Of a stretch of DNA of 64,000 nt, positions 1 to 11,505 are shown piece by piece (position 1 is the first letter of the stretch; each line of letters opens with the position of its first letter). The position numbers and the translations under genes are program-made. Origin of the DNA: Pristionchus mayeri (lineage: Eukaryota; Nematoda; Chromadorea; Rhabditida; Neodiplogasteridae); NCBI GenBank assembly GCA_036245805.1, contig BTRK01000005.1, positions 2,418,001 through 2,482,000 of the forward strand. Direction: 5' to 3'. A model generated the notes under the pieces. The model searched no databases, was not told the DNA's origin, and saw nothing but the letters and a program-made list of their open reading frames with translations.

Positions 1-32
1 ACAAATATTCCGCTTCATTCGAAACACTCCAG

Positions 33-3000
33 ATGTCCGTGTTCATTAAAATTTACGAGGACACCAACCTCGGAAATCTACCAGGAGAAGTGATCAGGCA
101 AATCATACTAATGGACAAGGACAACAGTTCACACTGGGCTAGTGAGCTACAATCGGTAAGACACGGCATTACCGAAACTATGTTTTCCCATTTTTAAAAC
201 GACAGTTCTACCCAAATGCTGATATCTCCGCCCTAGGCAGTAAATGATTAATGAGGGGTGTCTTTCTGGAAACTTTCACTAGATTTCTTTCTATACAGCT
301 CAACCTCAGATATCCCCAGCTTGGAACAACATGGTTGTCGAGTTGCAAGACCGAGGCGAACTCAATGAAATCGAGCCTACAATTGAGCGTGCCTATCTAT
401 GTGCGGGAGTCCCCAGGAATGATTGGAGAGTGAGCTGTTTCTCTTCATTGCCATCCAAATCAAAATTCGGGTGTGGAGAATGGGATATTGTCGACTAAGT
501 ATGAATATTAGAATCTACGGCTCTGTACCAATATGAGGGTCCCAATATTTCTGTACCAATATAAGGGTCCCAAGGTCTTCCGTACCAATATAAGGGTCCC
601 AAAAATTTCTGTACCAGTATAAAGGTCCCAAATAAAATGTCGCCTTCAATAAGTAATATTGCGTCATAACTGTGCAATATCGTGATTCAGATGTATGTAA
701 AGGAAATCAAGCCACGTATTTACATTTCTTTAGTAACTCGGCTCAAACTCCTCCTAGAAGGCTAGGTACTAAAACTCCTCCTAGAAGGCTAGGTACTAAA
801 ACTCCTCCTAGAAGGCTAGGTTGACTAGGCTTTTTGAGCCAGCTGGGCGAACATTTTTCAGATTCCCAATTTTGATATTTCATGACTTTCTTGTATCTAG
901 GCAAACAAATGTCTCGTACACCACTGTTGTTAGCAAAGAGTGGCCACAAACATGGTCTTGTATGTTGAGTTTGAGCCGATTTGCGAATGGAACAGAAATC
1001 TTAGAGCTTCTCTCACACATTTCTCAAACACGGTGTTGCATAGTTATGATGCAATATTACATATTGATATCAGCAATTTGAATTTTGTTTGGGACCCTCA
1101 CCTTACTTTGGGACCCTTATACTGGTACAGAGCCGAATCTACAAATGTAATCATTTTTCGCAATAATTTTAACAAATGAACACATTTTAGGTGGAAATGC
1201 ATGCCCTCTTGCGGAGGTCATTCGCGAGTTTGGTTGGAGCGAACCGAGAAAGTCATTGGCTCCGACCGAAGGATGACACTTTCTACGATGAAGTGCGTAT
1301 TTTCCGTAAAATGATTTGGTATTGACAAAAAATCCTATCGCAATACTTTCCAATACTTCGGGAGCACATGCTAACCCAGAATATTTTTTCAGAACTTTTC
1401 GAAATGAAGTGTGAGTATTCTGGGATCGCTACCAAGCACAATCCAAGAAATGTACTTGTCGGTGGCGGAATTGCATTCATATCATTAGCGGCAGTGGCAT
1501 GCGTATTTTCGCCAGTTATTGGGTATGATTACAAATGATGTTAACACAATTTCCAAATGTCAAATGCAGAATGCTTCTTCTGCTATGTACACTAATCGGA
1601 ATCGTGTTAGCTTCGTTTTTTATTAAACGCCAATATCGAGATTTCGGGTACTCGAGGCACTTTTATAAGCGCAAAATGGTATTTTTAAAGGAAAGAAGAG
1701 GCGATCGGCCGTGATAGATTCAAACGATTCTTCTCTCCTTTCTCTCGAATCGGGACCCTTGTACTCGAAGATTTTGGCAGCGGAGTGTATGAGAAGCCAT
1801 TGAGTTCGGCAATCATGAAAGCACTGGGAGACATTCGCATTGACGCTTTGGAGATAAGGGAGCACAATCTGAGTGAGACTCTCAAGTGAGTCTAACGCAT
1901 GTACATAAAAGGGCTTCATGTAGAGAGGTTTTAATAGAGATTTGAGTTCGAGAAAATATACCTTCTCCTTATTCTAAACAGATGTATACTACAGGGTGGC
2001 TGATAAATATTGCGTCCACCTTTTGAATAATATCTCGCAAACAAACAAAAGGATAATTATCATATTGCGTTTAAATATATATCAGTACCGTGCAAAACAA
2101 TTACTAGACGCAGGCTTCATGGTATCGACTGGCCTCTTAGCATGGAGGCAAAAAGTAGTCTACATTTTTACTCAATGCGCCGTTCACATTTTTCGATATA
2201 TAAAATGATCTAAATGTCCATCGAAATTGCAACCGAGGTGAATATGAAGAGTAACCCTTCCACTAAGTGATAATCTTGTCAAATGCGATATAGGGTCTCT
2301 GAAAACAGAGAGAGATAAATTTGATGACTTTCAGTCACGCATATGCAAAAAAACTCACTTTTCGGAATTTCTTATTCTGAATGTTGATACCGCCGTATAA
2401 TGTTGCATAGCTATTAACAGAGTCGAGTTATGAAATATTGTTGCATCAAATTGAATGTAAACGTTGAATTAATGGAAGAAGTAGGCACCTCAAAATATCG
2501 CTAAAAGCGGCACTTCGCAGCATTTCGCAACTTATTCTGGTTCCGAATCAATATGCCCAAGCAAATGGAATGCATTTTCACAATAAAGAATGCTGGAGTA
2601 TCATGCATAAAATAGAACAATTCCAATAGCTAATGTGTTCAAAGAATGCGGCTTCGAAATATTATTATTTTTTATAGAGCGCCGTTCATAATGAAATAAT
2701 TTTAAACCATTTCTGAGAAAGTTCCGAGGCTCATAATATAATTGATCACATATTTATACGTGTAAATGGTTGTTCTTATTAGGAATAAATGGATGAGTCC
2801 TGTATCTAATTCCTTGCTGTAAGGCGGCATAAACTATCAGATACGTTTATGTGCCCAGAAAAGTCCCAATTCCAAAACAAAATATTTCAGAAGTGATAAC
2901 TCTTGAAATACTTGAACAATCCAGATAATATTTATAGGCTAATAACTTTTGTCCCTTACCAACATAGTTACCAAATTTGATGCAATGGTGCCTACAGAGA

Positions 3001-3643
3001 ATGGAGATTGAGAAACAAGAAAAGTGGCGCAATATTTATCAGCCACCCTGTATGAGGAAAAGCGAATTTCGAATTCAATATTATCAACTCATTGCAGAGA
3101 TCGAATCGTGTTCTTGTGTCGTAAGCACCTAATTCGATATGTATTCGTATCAGCGAGAATAAGTACTGCAACTGATTTTCGTTAGTTTTTTTTTGAATTT
3201 GTGTTCACATTAAAATACAATAAAAATGTAAAATTGCAGTAAATCACAATTTCAGGCGATTTCATGCAGGAACTATGCGGTATGGGTGTAGTAATCGATA
3301 TTTATCAGATACAATCAGAATACAGCTATTCTCTTTTCGGCAAAGCATTGTGCGTGATTTAGAAGAATATGTTCCAATTTTAAAAATGTTAAAGATTAAC
3401 TATTTAATATTAAATGTGTTACTTTGTAGGCCCATCAGGTTTCTGTTCCAGCAAGAGAAGGACCTGCGAGCGAAAAAGATCTTATTGCGATTTGTTTCTC
3501 GCGGTTGGGAAGAGTTCAATGCGAGCGGGTATCCCTCAAATCTGTGCTCGCACATTCGAGGAGAGCGATTGACATTGAGAACTGAGGGAAGAAGAATGGG
3601 CCCAGCTCGAATATCGAGAGGATTTAACCATGATTGGAGTTGA
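33..3643 (+). CDS. F-box-like transmembrane-hairpin protein, copy 1 (intact)
   Basis: Exons 33-155, 310-429, 1191-1296, 1393-1522, 1570-1647, 1691-1885, 3098-3180, 3256-3349 and 3430-3643 join in phase to 380 aa. Residues about 10-52 look F-box-like: LGNLPGEVIRQII, then a helix, then ISPAWNNMV. Residues about 131-158 and 160-178 are two hydrophobic helices joined by a very short SPVIG turn, a membrane hairpin that would leave both ends on one side. After it come RFKRFFSPFSRIGTLVLEDF, a LEIREHNLSETL segment, a Cys/His-containing RIVFLCRKHLIRYVFV motif and the tail ISRGFNHDWS. The domain order is shared by the three following paralogues. F-box function (substrate adaptor for ubiquitin ligation) is inferred from the N-terminus only; I do not recognise the C-terminal domain. 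The exon 3 donor was chosen at GTATTT (1297) because GTGCGT at 1293 breaks the frame. Intron 6 carries a transposon. Confidence 0.78.
502..1140. repeat. Foldback element in intron 2 of copy 1
   Basis: Both ends carry the same sequence in opposite orientation: GGCTCTGTACCAATATGAGG near 509 and its reverse complement (TACTGGTACAGAGCC) ending near 1134. Inner matches also pair, for example ATATTGCGTCATAACTGTGC near 657 against GCATAGTTATGATGCAATAT near 1036. The left arm itself is four imperfect tandem copies of a unit of about 35 bp containing GTACCAATATAAGGGTCCC (about 526-635). No transposase reading frame is visible, so this is a non-autonomous element or old satellite-like foldback. Confidence 0.7.
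748..826. repeat. 27-bp tandem repeat, three copies
   Basis: Three perfect copies of a 27-bp unit containing ACTCCTCCTAGAAGGCTAGG lie in the spacer of the intron 2 foldback. They are non-coding in the gene model. Confidence 0.9.
1992..3050. mobile_element. TA-flanked Tc1/mariner-type element, non-autonomous
   Basis: A perfect 23-bp terminal inverted repeat beginning CAGGGTGGCTGATAAATATT bounds 1059 bp. TA sits immediately outside each end (1990-1991 and 3051-3052), as expected for the TA target duplication of Tc1/mariner transposases. I see no transposase reading frame. It lies in the phase-2 intron between exons 6 and 7 of copy 1, on the same axis as the host gene, and the flanking splice sites are intact. 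Confidence 0.85.
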
Positions 3644-4514
3644 TTGTATCGATTTTTGGCCAGCTGAGACGTATTGTATGTAAATATTGTTGAATATATT
3701 CGTCAAATTTTGCATGTTCGCACATGCAAATCAGTAAAACATATTGCACGCACTAATGAGAATGCCCCCTAATCGAATATCGAAAAAGATTCAACCATGA
3801 TTGGTGTTTATTGACTTGTATTATTATATTTTTATTGCTTCACATATCAATTGATTTCGCATAAAAGTCAACACAAAATAATTCAAACAATGATGTTGTA
3901 CGCATGACACGCTATTCACTACTTAGAGACCATGACTTTCATTGAGAATTGTCGCGAATTGAGAAATGTCCTTGAGAAATGTCATGAATTGTCGCAAAGT
4001 GGGACTCTGCAGCCTATTTCCTCTCTTTCTCCTCCTCCCATGCTATTCCAGCTCATACATGACGCGAGCGCGCTAGACAAAGATGCCTTCCTCAGCTCAA
4101 TTTTTGAGATATAAGAGGTCGAGTTCTTATTCGTCTGTGTTCTGTATATTTTTCATAAATTCCCTTATATTTCGCTGAATTGTGTTCTCGTTGTCAGTAC
4201 TTTCAGTCCTTGTTTATCTCTCCTTCTCTAGCCTAGGGCTCCCTGCACCTCATCGATTCTACTCTCCACTCTTTCCCCGCTGCATCTACGCTCTTCTTCT
4301 CTCCCTCTCTCTGTCTCCCTCTCCCTCCCTCTCTCTCGCTCTCTCTCTCGCTCGCGTACGCTTCTAGTCGATGATGCCACTTACATGGCTTCGCCTGACC
4401 CATTAGTAGGAGCAGTCGACCTCACTACACCACCTAGCGTAGTCGTCACTTGACGACTGCATATTCACTTAACGTGTTTGCTTTACCTTTTTATTCATTC
4501 ATCAACAATTCCAG
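3644..4514. other. Intergenic, pyrimidine-rich
   Basis: This is the gap between copies 1 and 2. About 4280-4360 is a long CT/CTCG simple-sequence tract. The ORF over it is low-complexity Leu/Ser and not a gene. The start of copy 2 follows a normal TTCCAG at 4509-4514, so trans-splicing or a 5' exon further upstream is possible. Confidence 0.6.
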
Positions 4515-7378
4515 ATGGCGGTTTTCATCAAATTTTACGATGAAGACACTAGCCTATCCAACCTACCCGCAGAAGTCATTAGGCGAATAATACTCATGGA
4601 TAAGGAGGATTTTTCGTATACGGCCAATGAGCTGAAATTGGTTAGACAATATTCCTTTTCATGTGCTAAAAGTACAACAACAAAAAAATGTGCGGAGAAT
4701 ATGATTATTATTAAATTGTGCTGAAATCCATTACTTACCTGGTGTTTGTGACTCATATTTGCAACATCAATGTTTAAATCTGCACACCCTACTCTTGTTT
4801 TCAATCGTCTGAAAATTAGCCAATATCAGATATCGCCAGCGTGGTACAACATGGTTACCGACCTCCAAGACAGTGGAGAACTGCCACAATTAGAGCCGAC
4901 CATAGAACGGGTCTATATCAGCGCCGCTGTGCCTAGAGATGACTGGAGGGTCAGTAAGCTTTTGAAAATTTGCTATTTGCTGAGGCATTTTTCAGTACGA
5001 GATCGCATTGGAATATTCATGATAGTAATCGGGGAAAAAAACGCAAAATCGATATGCTGGAAGACTCGGAGTACATTGTTTTTAAATAATCTGCTTAGGT
5101 GGAAATGCATGCCCTGTTGCGGCAGGGTTGGGCACGATTGATCGAGGCCGACAAGAAAAGCCAGTGGCTACGACCGAGAAGAGGCACGCACTATGAAGAA
5201 GTAAGAATGTGGATTTTGAATCATTCTTCTGGATGTTTTATGCGCAGTTTTGGATATTGTGCAACGAGTCCAGTTGCTACTTTGGAATTATTTTTTTGCA
5301 TAATCATGAGCATTCAAGGGAGTATTTGAAGTCGAGTGCGAGTACTCTTTAATTGCTACGAGATACAATCTCTGGAATATACTCATAGGCGTCGGAAGTA
5401 CAGCATTAGTAATCGCCACTGCGGTCTGCTACTTTTTCCCGCAATATGGGTATGTGTTAGTCATGTTTGTCATGTTAATTCACACTCGATTTGATCGGTG
5501 ACTCGCGAGTGAATAGTGGAAAATGACTCGCCAGTGAAACTCTCGAGTGCTATTGTTCGGAGGAGACACTCGCGAGTGCCTTTGTTCGAGAGTGCACTTG
5601 GCTCGGGGAATAGACCGATCACCGCTCAGGGAGAGAGAAAAAATGAGGAAACTTGCGAGTTGCACTCGCGAGTGCCCCGTGCTCTCGATTATTTTGAACA
5701 AAGGCACTCGCAAGTGTCATTGTATCGCGAGTAACTTAATCATTTCACTCGCGAGTGACGAGCTATCCGACATAACAGGTCTAGTAGTATGTGTTCAGCA
5801 TTCATGAATCAATGGATCGCCCTGAATTGTGAACTTTGCAGGTTCATCCTACTGACCGTTACAATTGTTGGAATCGCGGCTGCATCGCTGGCGATTTGGG
5901 AAAGGTACGAAAACTTGCTACTAGAGGTCGAGAAACGATATCACCTCTCAATTTCCCAAACTCTCTCGTCATTCGACCCGTCTAGAGAGTGTGTAGATTT
6001 AATAGGACGTGATTTCATTTCTCGAACTCTACTTGCTACTCAGATATTTTAGCTGAACTGCTGCTGTTTTAACTTCTACCTAATTTAGGAGTTTTTAGAA
6101 TTTCTACACCATTAGATTCTTAGAAAAATAAATACCAACTTGACGCTGGCCTATCAGCGTTCTCCCTCGAGCTAGAAAATGAGATGTAGTTTTACCTTTA
6201 CAATACATTTTGCCTCTCAGGAATGACGAGAAGGTCACCCAAGGCAGATTCACGCGCTTCTTCTCGCCCTTCTCCCGAATTGGCACTCTTGTACTCGAGG
6301 ATTTCGGAAGCACTCACCACGAGCAACGACTAAGTGCTGCATTGATGAAAGTACTGTGAGAAATTCGAATTAATGCCCTGGAAATCAGGGAGAGCAATCT
6401 CAGCGAAATTCTAAAGTAAGTCATGTGCATTTTTCAAAAATTGAATTATCCTTGGCAAAATGCGCCCATCATAAGCAGAAAACGCAAAAGTTAAGCGTGA
6501 AGCTTAATTTTGAATATGCAGAGATCGCATCGTGCACTTGTGTCGCAAGCATCGAATTCGATATGTGTTCGTAACGTGCAGACGGAGTAGTGCAACGGAC
6601 TTTCGTGAGTTGTGGCTTTTGCATCATCGATGATACAAAAGGTCAAGACAAATGGTGATTGTTCCAGGCGAATTCATGCAGGAGTTGTGCAAATTGAGAG
6701 TTGTGATCGACATCTATGAAACAAGCAGGACATGGAGTCATATTCTGTTCCACAAGACATTGTGGGTTCGAAAAGGAAGTATTTTTGGATCGAAAAATGC
6801 AGGCCGGTCAAGTTTCTGTATCAACAAGAGAAGGAGCTGAGAGCGAAAAGAGTATTATTAAGGTAAATTAAATCGGGATTGATTCGGGTGTTCAATGGGC
6901 GACTCAGGGTGGGCATATAAACAGCTGATCCGTACTTTCATTAAACGTTCACAAGGTGACCAAAATATGAAAGGGTATTAGTTCGGGTTTTTTCAAGTTG
7001 TGTTATTATCGCACCTAGTGCCATTATATGTATAGTTCCAGCAGGAAGCGAAGCTCAGGGCTAAGTAAATCTTGACACTTCTTCAATATTTGGCCCACCC
7101 CCTCCCCTCTTTCCCCTATCATTTCCCATTCCCTCCCCTTCGCAAAGGGGTTGTATGACCGAAAACCAAGGAAAGATACTTAGGGGGTGGCCAAATGTTG
7201 ACGAAGTGCCAAAATCTGTTTTAGATGGACCACCCACTATGACCACGAATTCGAAAAGAACGTCTACCCGCCGCATGTCCACTCCCACTTGCACTGCGAG
7301 AGATTGACAAGACGCAGTGATGCAAGGCAATTGGAACCTGCCCGAATATCGAGAGGCTTCAGCCATGACTGGAACTGA
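4515..7378 (+). pseudogene. F-box-like transmembrane-hairpin protein, copy 2 (in-frame stop)
   Basis: Exons 4515-4640, 4830-4949, 5099-5200, 5319-5449, 5842-5904, 6221-6415, 6522-6604, 6668-6761, 6803-6862 and 7225-7378 keep phase throughout and would give 375 aa. The frame is broken by TGA at 6357-6359, where copy 1 reads GGA (KALGDIRI against KVL-stop-EIRI). Everything after the stop is still well conserved, including LCRKHRIRYVFV, HSHLHCERLT and ISRGFSHDWN, so the lesion is probably young, or a population variant or read error. The N-terminus has the LSNLPAEVIRRII / ISPAWYNMV F-box-like pattern, and two helices lie in exons 4 and 5. Exons 6, 7 and 8 have exactly the same lengths (195, 83 and 94 bp) as in copy 1, which supports the models. 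Confidence 0.72.
5490..5760. repeat. Cluster of palindromic CACTCGCGAGTG motifs in intron 4 of copy 2
   Basis: Within about 270 bp of the intron between the two transmembrane exons there are roughly nine perfect or one-mismatch copies of the self-complementary core ACTCGCGAGT, for example at about 5502, 5571, 5665 and 5745. Spacing is irregular and the sequence between copies is not repeated. The stretch could fold extensively or act as a clustered protein-binding site. Confidence 0.75.
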
Positions 7379-8099
7379 GTCAAGAGATAAATTATTTTAT
7401 CGTACGTCAACTCTGTCAATGTTTGTTCATTGCTTATGTCTCTTCACAATCAACAAGTCAGCACACCTCCCGCTTCTCGTGAGAGTGGATGAAAATGGTA
7501 CACAATTTTTTAAAGCGGCTTTCGACTGTCCTTATGGCATAAATGAACCCTAGATATGTCACTTTCCATATTTATTCCTTCATCAGTGGCCATTCCCTTG
7601 TGAAAACATTCATAATCGACGGAAAAGGTCGCTCGGAAAACGCTAAACCCATCAATTTTGCTCATCTAAATTATCAGTTAGCCGGGTCTCACGAGGGATT
7701 GAGAATTTAGCTCAGCTTTTAGCATTTCCGAATAGGAAGCTTCTTTTGCAAATTTCGTATGAATCATATCTAGGTAATTGTTTTTGTCTAACTGATGAAT
7801 ACACATCTCATTTCTAATCGAATGCCTAGTCCCCAGTGATTTTCCTCTAGTCATCAACTTCATTCGTTGCGCATTCTTCTTCGTCATCAAACTAACGGCA
7901 AACGCCTCGAAATATTTTTTTCTTAAATTCTCCACCGTTTGTTTCATGAAGAAATAAAGTTATTCCTGGACGTTTCTCGCACCCAGATAACGAAATGCAC
8001 AGCGCATTTACTGAGATCGTTGTTAGCTAGATTTCATTGCAAGATTGTATCCTATAGCAAGTGAATGTGAAATTGTTTGAGTTTACCATATAATTTAAG
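7379..8099. other. Intergenic between copies 2 and 3
   Basis: No exon with paralogue support was found. A Lys-rich 89-aa minus-strand frame (7678-7947) has no recognisable domain and no splice partners. Confidence 0.5.
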
Positions 8100-11000
8100 A
8101 TGGCGGTTTTCATGAAAGTGTACGACGAGCCCGTGAATCTTGGTAACCTTCCACCAGAAATCATCAGAAGAATCATTCTATCGGACTACAGATACTTTGC
8201 CGAGTCTGCCCGGGAATTGAAAGAGGTTTTGGAGCAATTGTAATACTCTCTCCATATCATACACTCTCTCGCTCACTCTGATCGACGAGAGAGCGTGTGA
8301 TTTGGAGAGAGTCAGACGATTCCTCAGGTTTTGGTTTGCATTTGAGTTCGAAATCCTGTCATATCTGCGTATACTATCGCCGGTCAGGTGGAAAGGTTGA
8401 ATATTCAGTGGAGTGCACAAGTGGAGTAAAGAGTCTTGAACTATCTTTCGTAGGGTACGCGTGATATTAAGCACTTTCCATAAACATAATAAAATAATAT
8501 TATCACCCTAGCTGTTAGTCAGTTTTATACCCCAGTATTCTCCACGGGTTCCAGTAATTGCATTTGCTCGGCTCAACGCTATCATTTCTATCAATGAACC
8601 AGGAGGGAAGCACGAAAAACGAATCGTGTATATACTTTGACTCGGTATTTCATCTTTGTGCAAATGCCCAATGAAAGTAGTCAAAAATCAGCATTTTGAA
8701 TAATTCCTAAGGTAAATATGAAACTAATCCACGTATCTAAATGTACAAGCCAGAAACCTATTCATCCCGCGTGCTATATATTAACTGTTTGACCAGCGGG
8801 AGAGTGAATATAATATAGATACGAATTCTTGTAAAGTCATGCCTTAGCCTTAGCTACATTAGTCTTAGCTATGTGTTATGGGTATGGATGATAAGAGATA
8901 TCAGTAACTTCTAGATATCACCGGTGTGGAAGCTGGTGGTCGAGGAGCTCTTGGACGAAATCCAACCATCCATCGAGAGGGTCTACCTCAGTGCAGGAGT
9001 GCCTCGAAATGATTGGAGAGTGGGTATTTCAAATATATTTTGATATCGATGAAATTTTAATTCTGTGCTGGATTCAAATGGTTCAATGTTACAGTAAATG
9101 TGAAATATGCAAAAGCCATTGTAGGTGGAAATGTTCGCCATCATGGAAAATCGCTTCTCGGGACGAGTTGGTGTCGGAGAGAGCAAGTGGCTCCGGCGCA
9201 GAATCCATTCGATCTATGAGGAAGTGAGAGAATTTAGCAAGTTTGGAGCGGTTTGTATGTTGAAAAGTGGTGCAAAACGAAGAGAATTCGCATATTTTGA
9301 ATGGCAGAAATGATTCAAAACATTCTCGAATTGTAGGGAACAATCGAAGTAGAGAGCGATTTCTGGCCAATTGTGACGAGAAGCGACCCTCGCTTGCGAT
9401 ATCTGATCATTTCTTTATGCATCTTGGCCCTCACTTTGTTCTGCCTCGTCGTCTGTTCTAATCATATTCCTATTCTAATCGGGTATGTGAGAAAATATAG
9501 CTGTAAATGTGAAGTCAGTGTGGTTCAAAATGTGAGTCTCTATTACGTGTTTTTTCAGACTCAGCATATTTCTGGCTGTTTCCTTCGGATTAGTCATTGG
9601 AGTAGTAATTATTCTAAGGAAATATAGGCATTTCGGGTAAATTTTAGCTCAGAAAACAGGAAAAATCGTAATTTTCAGAAAAAGCGAGAAAAGAGCTCGT
9701 GAGAGATTCGCCCGTTTCGTCTCTACTTTCTCTGATGTTGGCACACTGGTTTTGGAGGATTTCGGAAGCAGTCCGAAGGAGGAGAAGTTAAATAATGCGA
9801 TTCTGAAGGTTGTAAACTTTAAACCGAGCAGGTGTGAGCGCTCGAAACAACCAATCGGTTTAAAAAAATGGAATTTGTTCATTTTCGACTTTTCCGATGT
9901 GCCTTAGTCCATTTGATTTTTAGGTGATACGCGTGTTATGTACCCTCTTCTTTAACCGTATTTGCAATGATAACTGCCCTCATTCAGTTTAACCTCCTTG
10001 AATTGAAAAATTCAGATCCTCGGAGATATTCATATTGAATCATTAGAAATCCGAGAGGACGATCTGAGCGAGGATCTGCAGTGAGTTGTCAAAAAATAAA
10101 ATTTTACCTGAGCAAAATGAGTATATAAAACAGTGCAGGCAATCCATGGATAGTTGAGAAGATCATCATCAGTATCAATCATTTTCAATTTCAGAGAACG
10201 CATTCTTATTCTGTGTCGCAGGCACCGCATCCGATACGTGTTCGTAACCGCTCGACGTAGCACCCATCCGAATTTCCGTGAATTCTTTTCAAGCTAACCT
10301 AAAACTAGAGTAAGCCAAAAATATATAAAAAATCGTCAGCGCTTCGCACATGATAACATTGTTCAGTTGAATAGTTTGAATCGCCATCCAAAAATCGGAA
10401 AAAAACTGTCATTGGCGGAGTAAAATGCAACGAAGAACATTGCAGGCTTTCTTATGGAGCATCTATCCAGAAATGGAACGGTAATGGACATCTACCAGAA
10501 GGATGAACGGCCCTGCTACTCGCTATTTGATAGGTGGCAAACTAAACAAATTATCTCCAACGTGTACCGCGAACACATAAACAAATGGAAACACACGTAA
10601 AGGAAATACGCAAGAAAAGTGCAAACTAATTCAAATTAACACATTGACCTGTTTTCAGATCCTATGAATACATGAACAGACAAGTTAATCAACTACGAGC
10701 CATCGGGACATCAATGAGGTTTTAAAAAAATATATTTTCTATTAAAATTGGGAGGGGCTTCAAAGTGGTCGGGACGTGTAAATGGCTGCTCAATACTCTG
10801 AATGATTGGTTTTTTTTAACTCGACGTCTTGAATCCTAGAAGAATTATAGGTGGGCAATAGGCACGGTTAACAGGAGAAACCCTAGAACTCGCAATTACT
10901 TAATTAATTAACTAATTAGATACTGATTAATTAGATACTGCTAATTTAATCGCAGTTTCACCACTCGATGTCTCGACGACTTCAAGAGACGCCCCTACCC

Positions 11001-11217
11001 TTTGCATGTGGACTCACACTTTCACTGCGAGAGGCTGACAGGTAGAGTTGCAAGAAAAATTGAACAACATTTTTGCAAAAATGTTGTTCAACACTACTTG
11101 AAGCGTGAGTGTGGGAAATGAGCGGACGGTTATTACCCTACAGAGAACTCTACAGGATACAAGAAGCCGATGCATCTGGCGAAGATCTCGAGGGGATTCA
11201 ATCATGAGTGGAAGTAA
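8100..11217 (+). CDS. F-box-like transmembrane-hairpin protein, copy 3 (intact)
   Basis: Twelve in-phase exons: 8100-8225, 8915-9019, 9125-9223, 9337-9482, 9559-9636, 9679-9808, 10016-10080, 10195-10277, 10446-10596, 10659-10718, 10956-11041 and 11156-11217, giving 396 aa. The F-box-like N-terminus reads LGNLPPEIIRRIIL then ISPVWKLVVEEL. The two adjacent hydrophobic helices are in exons 4 and 5 (YLIISLCILALTLFCLVV and LSIFLAVSFGLVIGVVII). The C-terminal half has RILILCRRHRIRYVFV, HVDSHFHCERLT and the tail ISRGFNHEWK. Compared with copies 1 and 2, the FF...GTLVLEDFGS exon is split by an extra intron (9809-10015). Intron 1 has a weak donor (GTTTTG) and holds a palindromic hairpin. This is the best candidate for a functional member together with copy 1. 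Confidence 0.78.
8244..8314. repeat. CTCTC-type hairpin MITE
   Basis: The arm ACTCTCTCCATATCATACAC pairs with GTGTGATTTGGAGAGAGT across a short loop. It belongs to a dispersed family sharing the inner core CACGCTCTCTCG. Other members are at 19923, 22631, 41233, 44447, 45138, 53711 and 63468. Confidence 0.7.
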
Positions 11218-11505
11218 ATCTGACTACGCTTGAATTGTTCAGTACGAATCGCTGTGATTTGTATAGCACAATTTCTATTGTTTTCCAGAAAATAGTTCAA
11301 GTCCACAAACATATGTGTGATTGGTAGTGTCTTCCGCGATGAAGTACTGTTGAACTATAACACGAAATACACAATATCGTTTATTGCTCTTTCGGCAAAA
11401 ACGGTTGATTTTCGTAGCAGCAGCTCGATTGAGGTAACGTTCACCTTGCGAACCTGCAAACAATAGCATAACATCATTTTAAATATTATCAAAATTTGTT
11501 ATATA

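Noticed and set aside
525..826. Regularly spaced repeats as a CRISPR array
   Set aside because: The genome is eukaryotic, units are tandem without unique spacers of constant size, and they lie inside a foldback in an intron.
4182..4367. 61-codon plus-strand ORF rich in Leu/Ser
   Set aside because: It is a translation of a CT/CTCG simple-sequence tract with no splice context or paralogue.
7678..7947. 89-codon Lys-rich minus-strand ORF
   Set aside because: No domain, no splice partners and no paralogue elsewhere in the window; it is compatible with chance.
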